A DNA stretch of 64,000 bases from Myxocyprinus asiaticus (GCF_019703515.2 NC_059347.1:24112501-24176500); one strand, 5' to 3'; shown: positions 32,344-51,865, numbered from the stretch's first letter. The notes: generated by a model from the sequence alone, not told the origin. Translations and numbers: made by a program.

Positions 32344-33690
32344 GGCTCCGTAACCTATATTATGCCACTCATACCAAATGAACCATCAACTGCCTAGCAA
32401 CTGACAACAATCGGGCTGTTTCAGGGTCTTCGCTAAACAGTTCACCATAAGCCTGCATCTCTGCATCAATCAATTTCATCGAACATAGCCTACCATACAG
32501 CCTCATGTCAAATGCCATGCTCAACCCATTCGTACCGCAGAGTGAATTCTTGCCCATACTTGCCCATTCATATCATAAATGCCCACGCAAGCACGCGAAG
32601 CTTATGTTTCTCATGCAACGGGTACAATTGGAACAGTGTTACATCTGTCCCTCGCTGATCACCTTTCATGCTTACCTGATTTAATCTGTGACCTTACATC
32701 CTAGGATGTCCCAAAATACATGAATTGAAAATAGAAAATAGACAAATCAATAATTACAACAAGCAAAGTTTCCTTTCATGGTCATTCAGAAATAATTATT
32801 TGTTCACAATGAAAGAGGAGTAAGAAACTGAAAAACAAATAATAATAATACCCTCAAAACTGATGTTCTCTAATAATATCTAATCAATGTGGACTATGTT
32901 CTTCAAATTTTCCACACAGAGAGTGAGGATGCTATGGATTTGCATACTGAAATTTAAAGTTCAAACTTGCATTAGAAGGGAAACATTCACAGTTTCAACT
33001 GTACTCAGTCTATCCAGCCTGAACCTGTAATTATACAACTACTAACAATACCATACATTTAAACAGAACAATTCCCAAAAAAAAAAGAAAAAAAAAGCAG
33101 AACCATTCTACAAAAGAAGAAAAAAAGCTTTTCATGGCAACTGATTTCTTATTGCCGTTATTCAACACACCACTAGATGGTAGCAGAATATAACATTTAC
33201 GCCTTCACCCGTTTGTAGCCATGGAACCATCCAAAAGTTCTCATGGCCACTGGGTGGCGCACCAGTTCTCAAAATGACAACCAACATGTACTGTTGTATG
33301 TAAAACTTTATTTTGAGGGGCTTTTAAAACGGTGTATGCCAAGTACATTGCATTAACATAAAAGTCATACACAGGATGTTGGCCTACAGCAGATGAACCT
33401 GCAAGTGCTGTAATGTAAAACCAACCTCAATCTTCATAATGATCCATTAGCTTCCCCCCATTATCATGCTATATTACAACCTGTGTCAAAAAACGGTCCC
33501 AAATAATCAATTTATACTCCATTAAATTCTGCAAAAATGCATTAAAAATGTGCTGTTGTGCATTCATCAGGAGTAGCTAGAGCCCGTGTTGCTCTGTAAC
33601 CAAACTGTTAAAACATTAGTGTGGAACTCTGCCGAAAAGTGTGAAAAATCTCTAGACTTCCACGTACTCTTTTACTACATTGCTCAGCTG
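32344..33690. other. Intergenic, no gene seen
   Basis: A minus-strand frame at 32557-32369 has ordinary-looking composition (DAEMQAYGELFSEDPETARL) but I do not recognise it; a transposon remnant is likely. The rest is AT-rich up to the arrdc3 promoter. Confidence 0.45.
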
Positions 33691-33699
33691 TTCAACGTT

Positions 33700-34048
33700 A
33701 TTTGTCTCCTGTGTCCCGGTGTCAAAGAACTACATAAAAAGCGGAAGAAGGGGGACGGATAGAAGTGTTGCGCATGCGCAGTGACATGTTTTTCACAAGC
33801 GCAGCGCTTAAAGAGAGTCGGCTGGCAGAATATCGCTGTCTTTCAATGCAGACCGTCAAGCCTTCGGCTGAGACGCGTTAACAGCATCCTTTGCTGTTAT
33901 TCAGCTCTCGCACCTCAATGACACTATTCAGTGTTATGTCTTGCTTTTTTCATGAGAGATTATTTTCATAGACTTTGCGGAGTGTGTGTTGTTGTTTTCT
34001 TGTTTTGTTTTTTCTACATAAATTTGTACATTTTATTTTCTTGCCACC
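33700..34048 (+). promoter_or_regulatory. arrdc3: arrdc3 promoter and 5' UTR region
   Basis: A perfect palindromic NRF1-type site, TGCGCATGCGCA, lies at 33769-33780, with a TATA-like ACATAAAAAG at 33731 and an ETS-like GCGGAAG at 33741 just before it. The sequence from about 33780 to 34048 would be 5' UTR. The start codon sits in a strong Kozak context, GCCACCATGG. The transcription start itself cannot be seen. Confidence 0.55.
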
Positions 34049-40495
<6,447 letters not shown>

Positions 40496-42960
40496 GAAAT
40501 GCATGGCACAAGTCCAAAGCAGTTGGACTTTAGGAGCTTTCGTTTTTGTTTATCTCCCGGTGACAATGATTGTTCACTATGCTGTCACCACTGAGAGAAA
40601 ACATGTTTGGGGAAAATCCAGAAGTAAGGGTGCAGGAAGTCACTCAAATTACTTCACGCCCAACCCGGAGAGTCACAGTCACAAAGTTTGTCTGTGTCGA
40701 AGCCCAAGGATGGATGCACCCTTATTGGACTAAGCCAGCAGAGCTTTGTCAAACTAGTTACTTTGCTCTAGTTTTTCTGTAAAGGCTGACAAAGAACTTG
40801 CAGACCTTTTCAGAGACCCAAAGAGAGGAAAACACTGCAACCATAGCCATTCACAGTACAACTGAGAGAAACCTATCATTCTCTTGTCTCAGTTTTGATT
40901 TTTGCACATTTCCGTTTTCTTTGCTTGAGTTGTGTGACTCAGTTTTAAAATCACTGATTGTTTTATTTTTAGTTTTCAGCCTCTTGCTATGTTCGACTAA
41001 GTGATTGTAGGCTAAAAACATAGTCTTGTTTATCTGCACAATGTATGAACAAAGCAGAGAACAGATTCGGAGGAAAAACAGACTGGAAGGACTGATGTAA
41101 TGCACTGATCTTGTTTAAGCTCTATTGAGGGCTGTTTTTTTTTTTTTTTTTTTTTTCATTAATTGTGTTTCCTTACAGACACACACAGTAATCTGTGCTT
41201 GGTAACATGTAGTCTGAAAGCTCTTTGCAATGTTGCCTCGTAACCCGAGTGTAGATTTTGTTTTATTTTCTCCTGTTCACAAGGATATTATTTTAGATTT
41301 TTAATGTTGAATGCCTTTAAACCAATCATCATGGTTTGCTTGGTGTTAAAAGTGATGCACACGTTTCTTGGTAGATGAGCAACAGTCCAGCTCTTGCCAC
41401 TCGTGTGTGCTCAAGAGTGGAGAGATAAAACAGGGTGGGGCCCAGCCAGGCTGCCCTCAAAAGGCCTGAAGAGTTTCTGTTTGATGTGTATAGCAGTGTA
41501 GGCTTCTATATAGCACTACCTGAAAAAAGCACTCAGTCTCAGGTGATTGCTTCACTTGCCAAATAATGTAAACAAGAAATGGTGTAGAGTTTCAGTTGCA
41601 CTGTTTAAGAAAGTAGACTATGGAGGAAAATCAGATTCGATATTAAAAAAAAAAAAAAAAAAACATTCAATAAGATGAATAGATATGCATAAAGATACAA
41701 GGCAGTTTTCAAAGACTTAATGGCATTCCCTTTTTGTCCTGCTACACTTGCAGACTCCATTTGCCATAATGTTTCTACCGACCAGTGAAGCTAGATATGA
41801 CAGAGCACCTGAATGAGAAATTGAAAGCACGATGGCACAAAAGCTTTAAAAGCCAAGCTGCAAAGCAAGAAGAGGACTCTGGATTTTGACTCAAGTCATG
41901 TCCAGAGATATCCGTATCCAGTTGAAATGAGTCATACATTTGTTTTAAAAACTCATTCAACTACAAAGTTAGTCAAGGCTCAGAACCTGCATGGCCTTAC
42001 AAAGCACTTTTTACTTAAGTGAAACTGTAAAATCTGCTTTTATCTGGTTGAGGTCTGGATACATTTTGGCATTCAACCATTTACCAACATAGATGTTTCC
42101 AGCAGTGTTTGACTTGTTGATTGAGTCAGATCAAGTGAGGGAGTTTATGATTCAGAAAGTTTGTGGAGCACTGCACTGCACTTTGGGCATAAACAAAGTG
42201 AAGTGGTCTTAACATAGTTGCCTTGATTAAGAACTGACCTCAACATGCTTTATCATCTATGTTAGCCTCACTAATCATAATTTTATTGTCTTTTAGTCTT
42301 AGCATATTTGGTTGAGGACAAAAAGGGTAAACCAAAACGTCCTTCAAAGTGAGGGTTGATCATTTGACATGCCACTTTTGATTTTAATGGGTAAAACTCT
42401 ATTCAAATATTGGATCTGTTGATGAATATGGTCATTTAGTGTTTGTTTTCCAGACAAACAAGCTAGAACAGTTCTGGTCCTCGTCTCGATTATTATGGGA
42501 ACAATAGCTGTAGCACACCTCTAGAGAAATGGGTAGTCCATGTACTGAAGTGATAATTAAACAAAGAAGAAAACAAGCTGCTTCTCTTTAGTATTTTATA
42601 CTTTGAAATTGAACCAACTGATGAAAGGATAAGCTTAAACACAAAAAGACAAGTGCTTCTTTTTGTGCATGGCCAATTCCATAGTATCAATGCTTGGCCT
42701 TCTGTGTAGTCCAGTGTTAAAGCTAAACTCTTGACTCTGTCAAGAAAGACCTGTAGTCTGAATATGGTATGTTTTAGTGCAATATTTCTTGTTTTAGTTT
42801 ATTTTGTTTCAATGGAATTATTATTATTATTTCTTTTTTCATTGTCCTTTTTATTTCAATGATCATTATGAATTAATGTTCATAATGGTTTTAACTTTTG
42901 TCTTAGTTCTTTCTTGGAAATAAATAAACCTCCCAGAAAATCTATAATTTGTTGTGTTGT
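40496..42960 (+). other. arrdc3: arrdc3 3' UTR
   Basis: About 2.4 kb without a competing gene follows the stop, containing T and A tracts (41139-41158, 41645-41662). It ends at overlapping AATAAA signals at 42919-42928, followed by a GT-rich TTGTTGTGTTGT at 42948, a good downstream element. Its length is similar to that of mammalian ARRDC3 transcripts. Confidence 0.7.
42919..42928 (+). terminator. arrdc3: arrdc3 polyadenylation signal
   Basis: Two overlapping AATAAA hexamers (AATAAATAAA) with a GT-rich stretch about 25 nt further on. Cleavage is expected at about 42940-42950. Confidence 0.65.
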
Positions 42961-43398
42961 ATTTATGCTCTTTTAGACAGCAAAGCAGCAATAAAATGAT
43001 AATTATATTTGTCATCTTTATTTAAACTGCAAACCATTGTTACAGATTAGTGGCATCAACCATTTTAAAGTGCAGTTGAAATAAAATTTAAGAGTAAATA
43101 TCTGAAGCAAACAGGCTGCTCCTCAATTTAAAAGAGCATCAAGACATGTGGCATTAAATGTGGACAAAATACAGTGTTGGTGCCTCACTATCTGATGTTC
43201 AACAAATGCAACAGTGCTCCCATAGGACTTTCAAGAATGTTAATTTCTATCCAGCAGTTACATAAAAGGATTCAAGGAAAACAGTTTTAGACAACACTGC
43301 TCCACATGATGCTGCCCAATAAACTTTAGGCAGCTTGAAAGTAAAAACAAATGTTACTGCAGTATGCAAATACTTTGTGAATATCAAACAGATAATTT

Positions 43399-44250
43399 AT
43401 ACCGATCAGCCACAACGTTAAAACCACCTGCCTAATATTGTGTAGGCCCCCCTCGTGCTGCCAAAACAGCACCAACCCTATTATTCTCACCATAATTTTA
43501 CAGAGTGGTTATCTGAGTTACCGTAGACTTTGTCAGTTCGAACCAGTCTGGCCATTCTCTGTTGACCTCTCTCATCAACAAGGCGTTTCCATCCACAGAA
43601 CTGCTGCTCACTGGATGTTTTTTGTTTTTAGCACCATTCTGAGTAAATTCTAGAGACTGCTGTGTGTGCAAATGCAGGAGATCAGCAGTTACAGAAAAAC
43701 TCAAGCCATCCCATCTGGCACCAACAATCATGCCACGGTCCAAATCACTGAGATCACATTTTTCCCCATTCTGATGGTTGATGTGAACATTAACTGAAGC
43801 TCCTGACCCGTATCTGCATTATTTTATGCATTGCACTGCTGCCACACAATTGGTTGATTAGATAATTGCATGGATGACTGTTGGTGCCAGATGGGCTGGT
43901 TTGAGTATTTCTGTAACTGCTGATCTTCTGGGATTTTCACACACAACAGTCTCTAGAATTTTCTCCGAATGGTGCCAAAAAACAAAAACACAAAAACAAA
44001 AAACATCCAGTGAGCAGCAGTTCTGTGGATTGGAATGCCTTGTTGATGAGAGAGGTCAACAGAGAATGGCCAGACTGGTTCGAACTGACAAAGTCTACGG
44101 TAACTCAGATAACCGCTCTATACAATTGTGGTGAGAAGAATATCATCTCAGAATGCTATTCTGAGATGCAGGTTGGCACTGTTTTGGCGACACGAGGGGG
44201 ACCTACACAATATTAGGCAGGTGGTTTTAATGTTGTGGCTGATCAGTGTA
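43399..44250. mobile_element. Tc1-derived giant palindrome
   Basis: TA at both ends (43399-43400, 44249-44250) and long inverted arms: CAGCCACAACGTTAAAACCA at the left, TGGTTTTAATGTTGTGGCTG at the right. Arms run 43399-43735 and 43872-44250, with a unique centre of about 136 bp. Both arms code for the same N-terminal part of a Tc1-like transposase, facing opposite ways. The right arm (from 43874, +) has GARWAGLSISVTADLLGFSH and EQQFCG; the left arm (minus strand, 43743-43498) has GARWDGLSFSVTADLLHLHT. There is no DDE domain. Confidence 0.88.
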
Positions 44251-44401
44251 GATGATCATTTTAAAGTCCTCTGCTTTACTATTGCTTTAGGGTCCAGATC
44301 AGATAAAGATAATGTTTAAACTGCTTTAAGGTGTTGGACTCAAAGACGCCAGCTTGGTTTATAGGTGCTAACCTTATGACCTAAGCTTATCGGGTGCACT
44401 G

Positions 44402-44436
44402 GGGTCAAAAAGTGACCTTGGGGTCAAGTGAGGTCA
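44402..44436. promoter_or_regulatory. Cluster of four nuclear-receptor half sites
   Basis: GGGTCA-5nt-TGACCT-2nt-GGGTCA-4nt-AGGTCA. The last pair is a direct repeat with spacing 4 (44421-44436), the arrangement preferred by TR/RXR and LXR/RXR. The first pair is inverted with spacing 5. It lies about 1.5 kb beyond the arrdc3 poly(A) site. Confidence 0.35.
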
Positions 44437-44639
44437 CAAACTTTGGCTGACAGGGTGGGTTGGAAATGTATACGACCTAAAGTTAATGTTAGAACAGTCC
44501 AGAACCACAAGGAATTGTTTGGCCCAGGCAATTCAAGTAATGCTGAATGATGTTTGTTCTGTTTCTTCTTGCCAGATTTTATTTTGCGTAATCATGCCCT
44601 TAGGCTATGTTGCATTTAATAAATTTGTTTATTAAGTAT

Positions 44640-47100
44640 AATACTTTTTGGAACTTAAGGTTTAACATCACATATGTACTGTAACAGGTTTGTTTAACTT
44701 TCAACATTAATAAAATTATTGTAGTAATTTTCAGCTTTGAGTTTTTTTTTAAATTGATGATTCTTCTGTGTGAGGTGAAATGTGTTACATATGGTGTGTA
44801 ATTCTGACCACAAACTCAATATTGAGTTGCAACTCAGTCATGACGTATTTAGAAAATCCATGGTTGTTACGTCATTCTTGGCCATAGGTTCGGGATGTAG
44901 GCCAGCACGCACAGGATAGAGGCTCAGGGGTTGGTCAACAAGTCAACAAATATGCCTATACACTTTAGTTATTCTCATGTTGTTCCTTGAAATATGTATG
45001 TATCCCAAAAAAATGACGTTTGCTGGTTTAACCTAATGTATTTATGTTGATTCAGTGATGTTAAATAGTATTTTTGACTTGAATAAAAACAGTTAATTTA
45101 GAACATGACAAAATCTTTTACAGTGTACTGAAAAATGTTAACCTAAAAAATTTGCTTCATGTGGCAGCATCTAAATTATCTGGTTTTATTTAAGTCAAAA
45201 ATATGATTTTACATGATTTAACATATATAATGAATCAGTCTGAATTCATTAGGTTACACCAACAACACTAATTTTAGGGTTAGATCAGGTAGAAATAGCT
45301 CCTTAAAGTAACAATTGAAGGTTACCACTTTTTACAGCGTTTATTAAAATCTGTTTGGATACATATCTGCCAACTTTGCACACATAGAGGCAGGAATGTT
45401 TAGTTGTTCTTCCTTACAGAATTACTCAGCCTTAGTCAAACCACCTGGTGAGTGTTAATGGACAGCCTTCTTCAAGTTGTTCAAAGATTTCAATAGAATT
45501 TAGGTCAGCGTTTTGACTAGGCCAAACAAGGACATTCACATTCCAGTCTGTCTGCCTCTGTTAGTGTGCTTAAGGCTACTATCATGTACAAATGTTATCA
45601 TTCTTTAAACTGCCTTTAAAGCTAACTTCATATAAGAGGATAAGATGACATGAGGTACTGAAATGTGCCTTTTGAACAGCCTAATCCTTCCCATGGCTGG
45701 ACAGCTAGCCAGACTGAAGGCAGTTAGCGAGTGTATTACATAAGTCTAGCATAGCTTTGTCTTCTCTCTGCATGCTGTCAAGTGCTGACTCTAGGCTCTA
45801 TGTTGAGTCAGCTTTGACCCAGCATTTTATTCTGTCCTGCTAGGCCCCTGTTCCATTGAATCTCGCAGGTCAGACCCTTTGTACTAGGCTGACCCTGGGC
45901 CCCGGCACAAAGAGTGGTGGGATTACCAGCCAATGGAAGCTGCTGATTTAGTCCATGCTGAAGCCACACAGGTCTTAGCTCTTTCCAATAACTTACAAAT
46001 CCTACTGCTGTGCCTCCTTATGAGGAACCTCACACTCCCACAGTATATCCAGATGAAGCTAAGCCATGGACAAAGTTTCCAGATGGTCTCATTTGGCAGG
46101 CCAGAGATGTCCTAAGTTGTGAAGTTATAAGAGGAATATATTGCTCTTTTCTCTAATTTCATGACATCATTTAATGACATATTGTCTGCTAAATGACTAC
46201 TTAATTGTTTTAGAAGGATTTGACAGTGTACCCATTATTTCAGCCTATAATATTGGCATAGCAACACTTTGTATTTTGAATATACTCCAATAAGATTTAA
46301 AATTCACTTACAATAAAGGACCGAAAAGTACTTTGGTAATATCATTTTTTGGAAATGGACCATAGTAGTACAATTAATTTTTTTAAGTACCTCAGAGTAC
46401 TATGTAAATATGATAGTACATCATGAATAGTATACCTGTAAATCACTAAGTACTATGGTATTACAATTTGATTTAATCATTGCACATTGGTACTGCCATA
46501 ATACGTTTTTGTATGGGTTGTAAAAGGCTCATGTTTGTCAGCCACAAAACTGTCTTTCACATGTCATGGACAATACAGATATCAATATAAACATTTTTAT
46601 GGCGACGAAACAATAATAGGCCAATTTCACTTCAAAATCAGTTTAAATGTATCTTAGAACAAATAGTCCAAATAGTGTGATTTAATTTTTTAAGCTTCTA
46701 GCCCATTCTTCCCTTCTGAATCAAACAGAGATAAATACATAAATAAATAAATAAAAGGTAATGCACTGCTGCATAATGTAAATGACACATGGTTCTGATC
46801 TTTTATTCAAACTGTTGAGACACCTGTAGTTTACATTAGTTATGCAACAGCAAGAAGAAGGCTCTTGATGTCATTTCCTGTTCTCTTCTGTTTATCATTT
46901 AATCATCTTTGCTGCATCTAGACGGATGGTTTCAATCTTTGTCAGAACTTATATCTGATCTGTTTTGCATCACCCTCATAATTGTCAATTTACATTAACC
47001 CTCATATTCTGTTGAAATTCAGTTTACATTATATCTGTCTGGGGTTTCCAATGCTGCACAGAATGTTGAAAATATAATGATAGTAAAATTAGAATTGTCC
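44640..47100. other. Intergenic, no gene seen
   Basis: Mostly AT-rich with small repeats. The stretch 45640-46130 is GC-richer, looks non-repetitive, and lacks long frames; it might be a conserved non-coding element. A possible Tc1-like non-coding relic lies at 45430-45545. A repeat with GGTAC/CCATAGTA words lies at 46320-46510. Confidence 0.45.
45029..45264. mobile_element. Short foldback MITE
   Basis: Inverted arms of about 95 bp: AACCTAATG, then TTGATTCA, then GTTAAAT, then TATTTTTGACTT.AATAAAA, with the same words in the same order on the opposite strand ending at AGGTTACACC near 45262. No coding capacity. Confidence 0.75.
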
Positions 47101-47103
47101 TAT

Positions 47104-48105
47104 GTGGAGGAATGAGCGAGAGATAGACTATAACGAACTGGCCATTGAGACGGTGTTAGGATCCATGTGCAGGAAGCTTATTAAAAGAGACACAAGCAAA
47201 CAATCCAAAACAGCAGGTAGAGAGACGTAGTCATAAAGCAGGCAGATAAATCCAATAAACCAAATAGACAGTCCAACCAGGCAAAAAAAACCAAAAGGTA
47301 ATCCAAAAAGCAGTAAATCCAGAAAAACTGGCAATGGTCATAACATGAATCAAGAAACAATGGCAATGGAAAAATCTCCCTTTGGTGGAGGGATGAACTG
47401 TTCATGGGCTGAGGTATTACATAGACAGTGGATGTGGTGTCAGGCCTCAGAGAGGCATTTATTGGAAACAATAATAATCAGAAAATGTCCAAACATGGGA
47501 AAAATTTCCAAGGAGTGAAGTGTCCAAAATAAAGGGGGATCTGGCACCCTCGTGGTGAATGGGGTAGGTGTAGGTAGGGGTAGATTCCATAGCGTGGTCC
47601 AGGATGTGGACAGGGTCCGATGACTGCACGTGCTCCCCTCCTTCCGGGACAAGAGGGACGGTGACTTCTCCTAGCCCGTCAGCTGTAATGCATGCTGTCA
47701 CCCCTGGCAACACATCTAAATCGCACCGGAGGTCCGGGGAGTGGGTCCGGCAATGCATCTAACTCGGCTGTCTCTGGCCCTAACCCTAACCCACTCTGCT
47801 CCTGAACAAGAACTGAACTGAACCTGAACCTGCGAGGACGCCAGTGTGCACACACAAGAAGATAGAAGCCGGCTTCCCTGAGAAGAGGCGCGCTCTATGT
47901 TCTTATGGCAGTGGTGATGAGGCTCTATTAACATCAGGTGCGCCTCAACATCCACTGTCCCTGCCTACAGCTACCCCATTAACCGCTTATCAAACTGCAC
48001 CTCTCCTCTCTGCCGCCCACTCCCGTTGTGAGCCTAGCTGAAGGACAGCCCTAAGAGGTAGGGCGCCCCGATGACAAGAGGTGGGGGGCAGGTCATTCCG
48101 CCACA
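47104..48105 (-). mobile_element. Possible LTR or retroelement leader, minus strand
   Basis: Read on the minus strand it starts TGTGGCGGAATGACCTGCCC at 48105. The first 600 bp are GC-rich; the remainder is AT-rich. No pol domain or second LTR is in the window. A similar start, TGTGGAGGAATGAGCGAGAG, lies on the plus strand at 47103. Tentative. Confidence 0.3.
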
Positions 48106-49349
48106 CCAATTCTTTTCCTTTTTTGATATTTCTGTCTGATCTAATCCAAAAAAGTAAATAAATAAATACAATTATCCAGATATTCTTTAAGATGAATTCC
48201 TTGCTCTATTTTACCACAAATTAAGCGTGCACTCTTTTTGAAGGACGATTTGTTCATCCTCTGGTTAGGCAAAAAAAAGAAAAAAAAAGAAAAAAAAAAA
48301 AGGAAACGTTTGGTGTAAAAATGTTTTTAGAATAAAATAAATCAAAGTAAACAACTTGCAGAAGCTCACTGTTACAACCAGAACAAGAGGGATAAACTGC
48401 CCAGTTTTCATCCCAAATGTCTGTCATAATGTAATATGTAGGCTACCATACAGTAAAACCCCAAACATTCACACCCATCTGTGACCATGGCAACAGTGCA
48501 AACACAACTAGTCAAAGGAACAGCTGCGATCTCTCAGGGTTATTGACATGCAACGGCCAGTTGCTTCAGCCTGTTTTGCAATATTGCCTTCATTTTCTAA
48601 GGGTGCCCAGGATAGACTGCACAGCTTTACTTACACAGGGGTGGTTGTCCACACTTCACCTATAGGGGCAAAGGTTCAAGTTCCTGACAGATAAGTGCAG
48701 TGTTATTACTTAAAATAGTGTCAGGATAGTAAGTAGCATTTATTTCTGCAATACGGCAGTTAAAACTTGACACATAAAACAGATTTTGTGTTTAAAAATA
48801 ATGGCAGTGAATTTAATTCTTTAGAATTAAGTCTTTGTGGGAGTTTTTTCTTTTTTTTTTTCTTTCTGCGCTTAGAGTCTGGAAGCTTGTTGTGCCATGT
48901 ACAGACAGCTCTGGGACTGTCAGTTTTTTTTTTTTTTTTTTTACCTCTTTTATTTAAGCACCACTGACAGTTTGCATTCTCACTTTCACTCTGAGACTGA
49001 GCTCTTGCAAAAGATCAGTACTGAAAACAGAGGAGCACCTGTGTCACTTTCATTACTGTATATGACTGAGCAGATGCTAAGTAAGTGTAGGACAAGTGTT
49101 AGTGTACACTGACATATAATGTATGCAATGCAGGGACATTTATATCTGTCCTGCATTCCATCATTCTCACTGGCTGGGGTTCATTTCATCATTTGCTATA
49201 TGGATACAGGGGCTGTGTGCTGTACTAAGTGTTGTCAATTCACACGATGACACATATACAGCTGTCACTGGAAGACTGACTGCAGAGGTTTGAGGCAACA
49301 TCTATAGGCCTGTAGATACATATACATATACATAATAATCTTGCACAGT

Positions 49350-49492
49350 TTCTTCTTCTTCTTCTTCTTTCAGCTGCTCCCGTTAGGGGTCGCCACAGTG
49401 GACAATCCGTGATCCGCATATTTGACTTGGCACAGGTTTTATGCCGGATGCCCTTCCTGACGCAACCTCCAGGTGGCTGGGGGACTCTCTAG
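49350..49492 (+). repeat. Dispersed teleost repeat tail
   Basis: A TTC-triplet run leads into GCTGCTCCCGTTAGGGGTCG, then TTGGCACAGGTTTTATGCCG, GATGCCCTTCCTGACGCAAC. This block is recognisable as a sequence that recurs in many teleost loci, probably a retroposon 3' end. I cannot name the family. Confidence 0.6.
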
Positions 49493-51622
49493 TCTGGCAC
49501 AGTTTACATACATAAAATTGTTGAACACATGCTGAACGAATATAGGTAGTTGACGTATACAGTATCATGTCAAAAAGATTTGAGGTTAAAATGTATATGA
49601 ATGTATAAGGGAAATTGTATATCATGTTCTGTATGTCCTGTAACTTGTCACCATTTCTTTTTCATAAAAGCTAAAGTTTTTCATGTCTAATCACTTTCAC
49701 TAGTTGTGTGGTCCTGTAGTGTGCTAAATTATTTTTTTTTAAAGTACAAATATTTCATGTAGTCTCTCAGTTAATATTTTGAATACTAAATAAATGCTGC
49801 ATGCACTATACTGTAGAAAAGTCTCAAAATGCTGTTTAATATATTTTTGAAAGATAGCATGTCACACCGCAGGACACTTCAACTGTCCAAAAGTATTAAT
49901 GTCAACTAAACATACACTGTATAAACTGTGTACATTTACCAGGTGGGATGGCAGGCGAACCCTGTGACTCTGACTCTTTCTGTTTTTGTTGTTTAGTCTT
50001 TAAATTGACCTTCTTTACACATGGTACCGAACCATATAGCCTACAGTATTTAAAAGTGCATTCTGTAATTTTTTGTTTGCAGTATGTCATCTTGGACTTA
50101 CACTGACACCTATAGGGACATGGATGCAGCATTATTCAAATGCAATAGATTTCAGTTACAGACACCATTGAAGAAATTCACTATTCACAGTCAGCTGTTT
50201 AATTTGAGTTAAAATGTCCAAAAACAGAGTGGTTACTGAGATTAAGCCTGTAGTATTCAGCTGGTCATAAAACAGCTTTTAAAAGGTTACTGATATGACT
50301 GGAGACTTCATCTCATGTGGGTAGTCATGATTTTACACAAATATTTCAAAACCACAATTAATTTCTATAGGAGTAAAAAAACAGTTTATTGAAGAAAACA
50401 ATTACTGAGTGCACCCTTAAACTTGACCTTATGTCTGTGAAAGCTGTGTAATATTATCTTTGACGTTAAAACACTTTCTTGAATCACAGCATAATATGCA
50501 GAGACAACTATGAGTTAGCCATTCATAGGTTGATTCCACTGAAAAAGTGTAACACTGTGGCATCAAAACATTGCTCTGTTTGTTTGAGCATCTCAACCAG
50601 CTCAATAAAGCAATATCGGCTCAACCAGTGGAATGAGTTTGGGGACTATGTGTGTTCCAACCAATAGCAGATGAAGAAAGAGTTCAGGAAACCCTTTTCG
50701 AAAATAGTTATTATTTTTGCAGTTACATTTGGTGATGCAGAAACCAGACAATCAATAGCATATTTCAAATTATAGCATGACTCTGTTGTGTATTATGTAA
50801 CATTTTAATCAATTCATGTAAAGAATACATGACACCTAATATGGCACGAGCTGCTCTTTAACAAGGCCCAGTGAGTTCTCTCTCCCTCTGCAAGTGAAGG
50901 AGTGATATTTTTCACCCTTCTCCTTCTGGCACCAGCCAGCTTCCTTTTTTTAGGCAACAGGCTAACTCATATACCCTCTTTTTTCTCCTCTGCTCCTGAG
51001 TTATGATGCACCTTGACCCCTCCTGCAGCTCAGAGCTGCGAAACAGCAGGTGCAGCAGGAGCCCAGAGCTCTCAGAACTCCCCCCACTACCACCTAAACA
51101 CTATACACATACAATCACATTTTGGACATTTTGGGCAGGTGTGCTTCAGGGTCCTCTTACATGCCTATTAAACTTTGCTCTGCAAGCTGCTGCCTCATGG
51201 AGGTATGTGAATGTAAAATGCAGTTTGCAGTATACCCTGTTCAGAATGTGTGTGTTGAAACTGGGCTGATTAGTTTTAGCAGCAGTACTGAGAAGAGCAA
51301 ACATAAGGCAGATGTTGCCAGGGTGAAATGACTCACGTGAACCACTAACCCAGTTTTCTCTGTCCACCCTGCTGAATATTCTGCAAACACTATTCTGTGC
51401 TATCACTTAAACCAGTTGCTGTAATATTTAGGATTTAGCATATTTAACAGTTTAATAAACACCATATTTTGTGTGCTATTTTTATGTGAAAATACTTTCA
51501 AATTGCAAATCTCAGGTGCAGAAGATGAAGATAAGTCACAAAGAGTGTAAACACTGTGACTTTGTGGATCCTTCAAAAAACATGGCTCTTTTTGCTTGAG
51601 TGGTTTGACATAGTGAAGTCTT

Positions 51623-51865
51623 CCTCGGATGCCATGTTTGTTATTTGCACAAACGTCGTGGGGATATTACATTGCCGTTGAGAAAGCTGCTTACTGACCG
51701 AGCTGCATGTATACGGGAGTAAAGAGTAAGTCTAATATAGTGCATTTAAACTGGAAAGCTGTTTTCGCATAATAACCTGCTTAGAGGTTAGGGCATCTGC
51801 TGCCTGCCAAGAACAAACCGAGGCCCCTTTGTATAATGGGCAAATAACAAACATGGGATTCGAGA
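51623..51865. mobile_element. Small TIR element
   Basis: Ends of about 27 bp are inverted: ATGCCATGTTTGTTATTTGC at the left, GCAAATAACAAACATGGGAT at the right. Total about 243 bp, no coding capacity. Confidence 0.6.

Noticed and set aside
47766..47783. CCCTAACCCTAACCC, telomere-like
   Set aside because: Only about two and a half units, within an LTR-like block; no array.
51535..51570. Hairpin AAGTCACA...TGTGACTT as a microRNA precursor
   Set aside because: The stem is too short and interrupted for a pre-miRNA.
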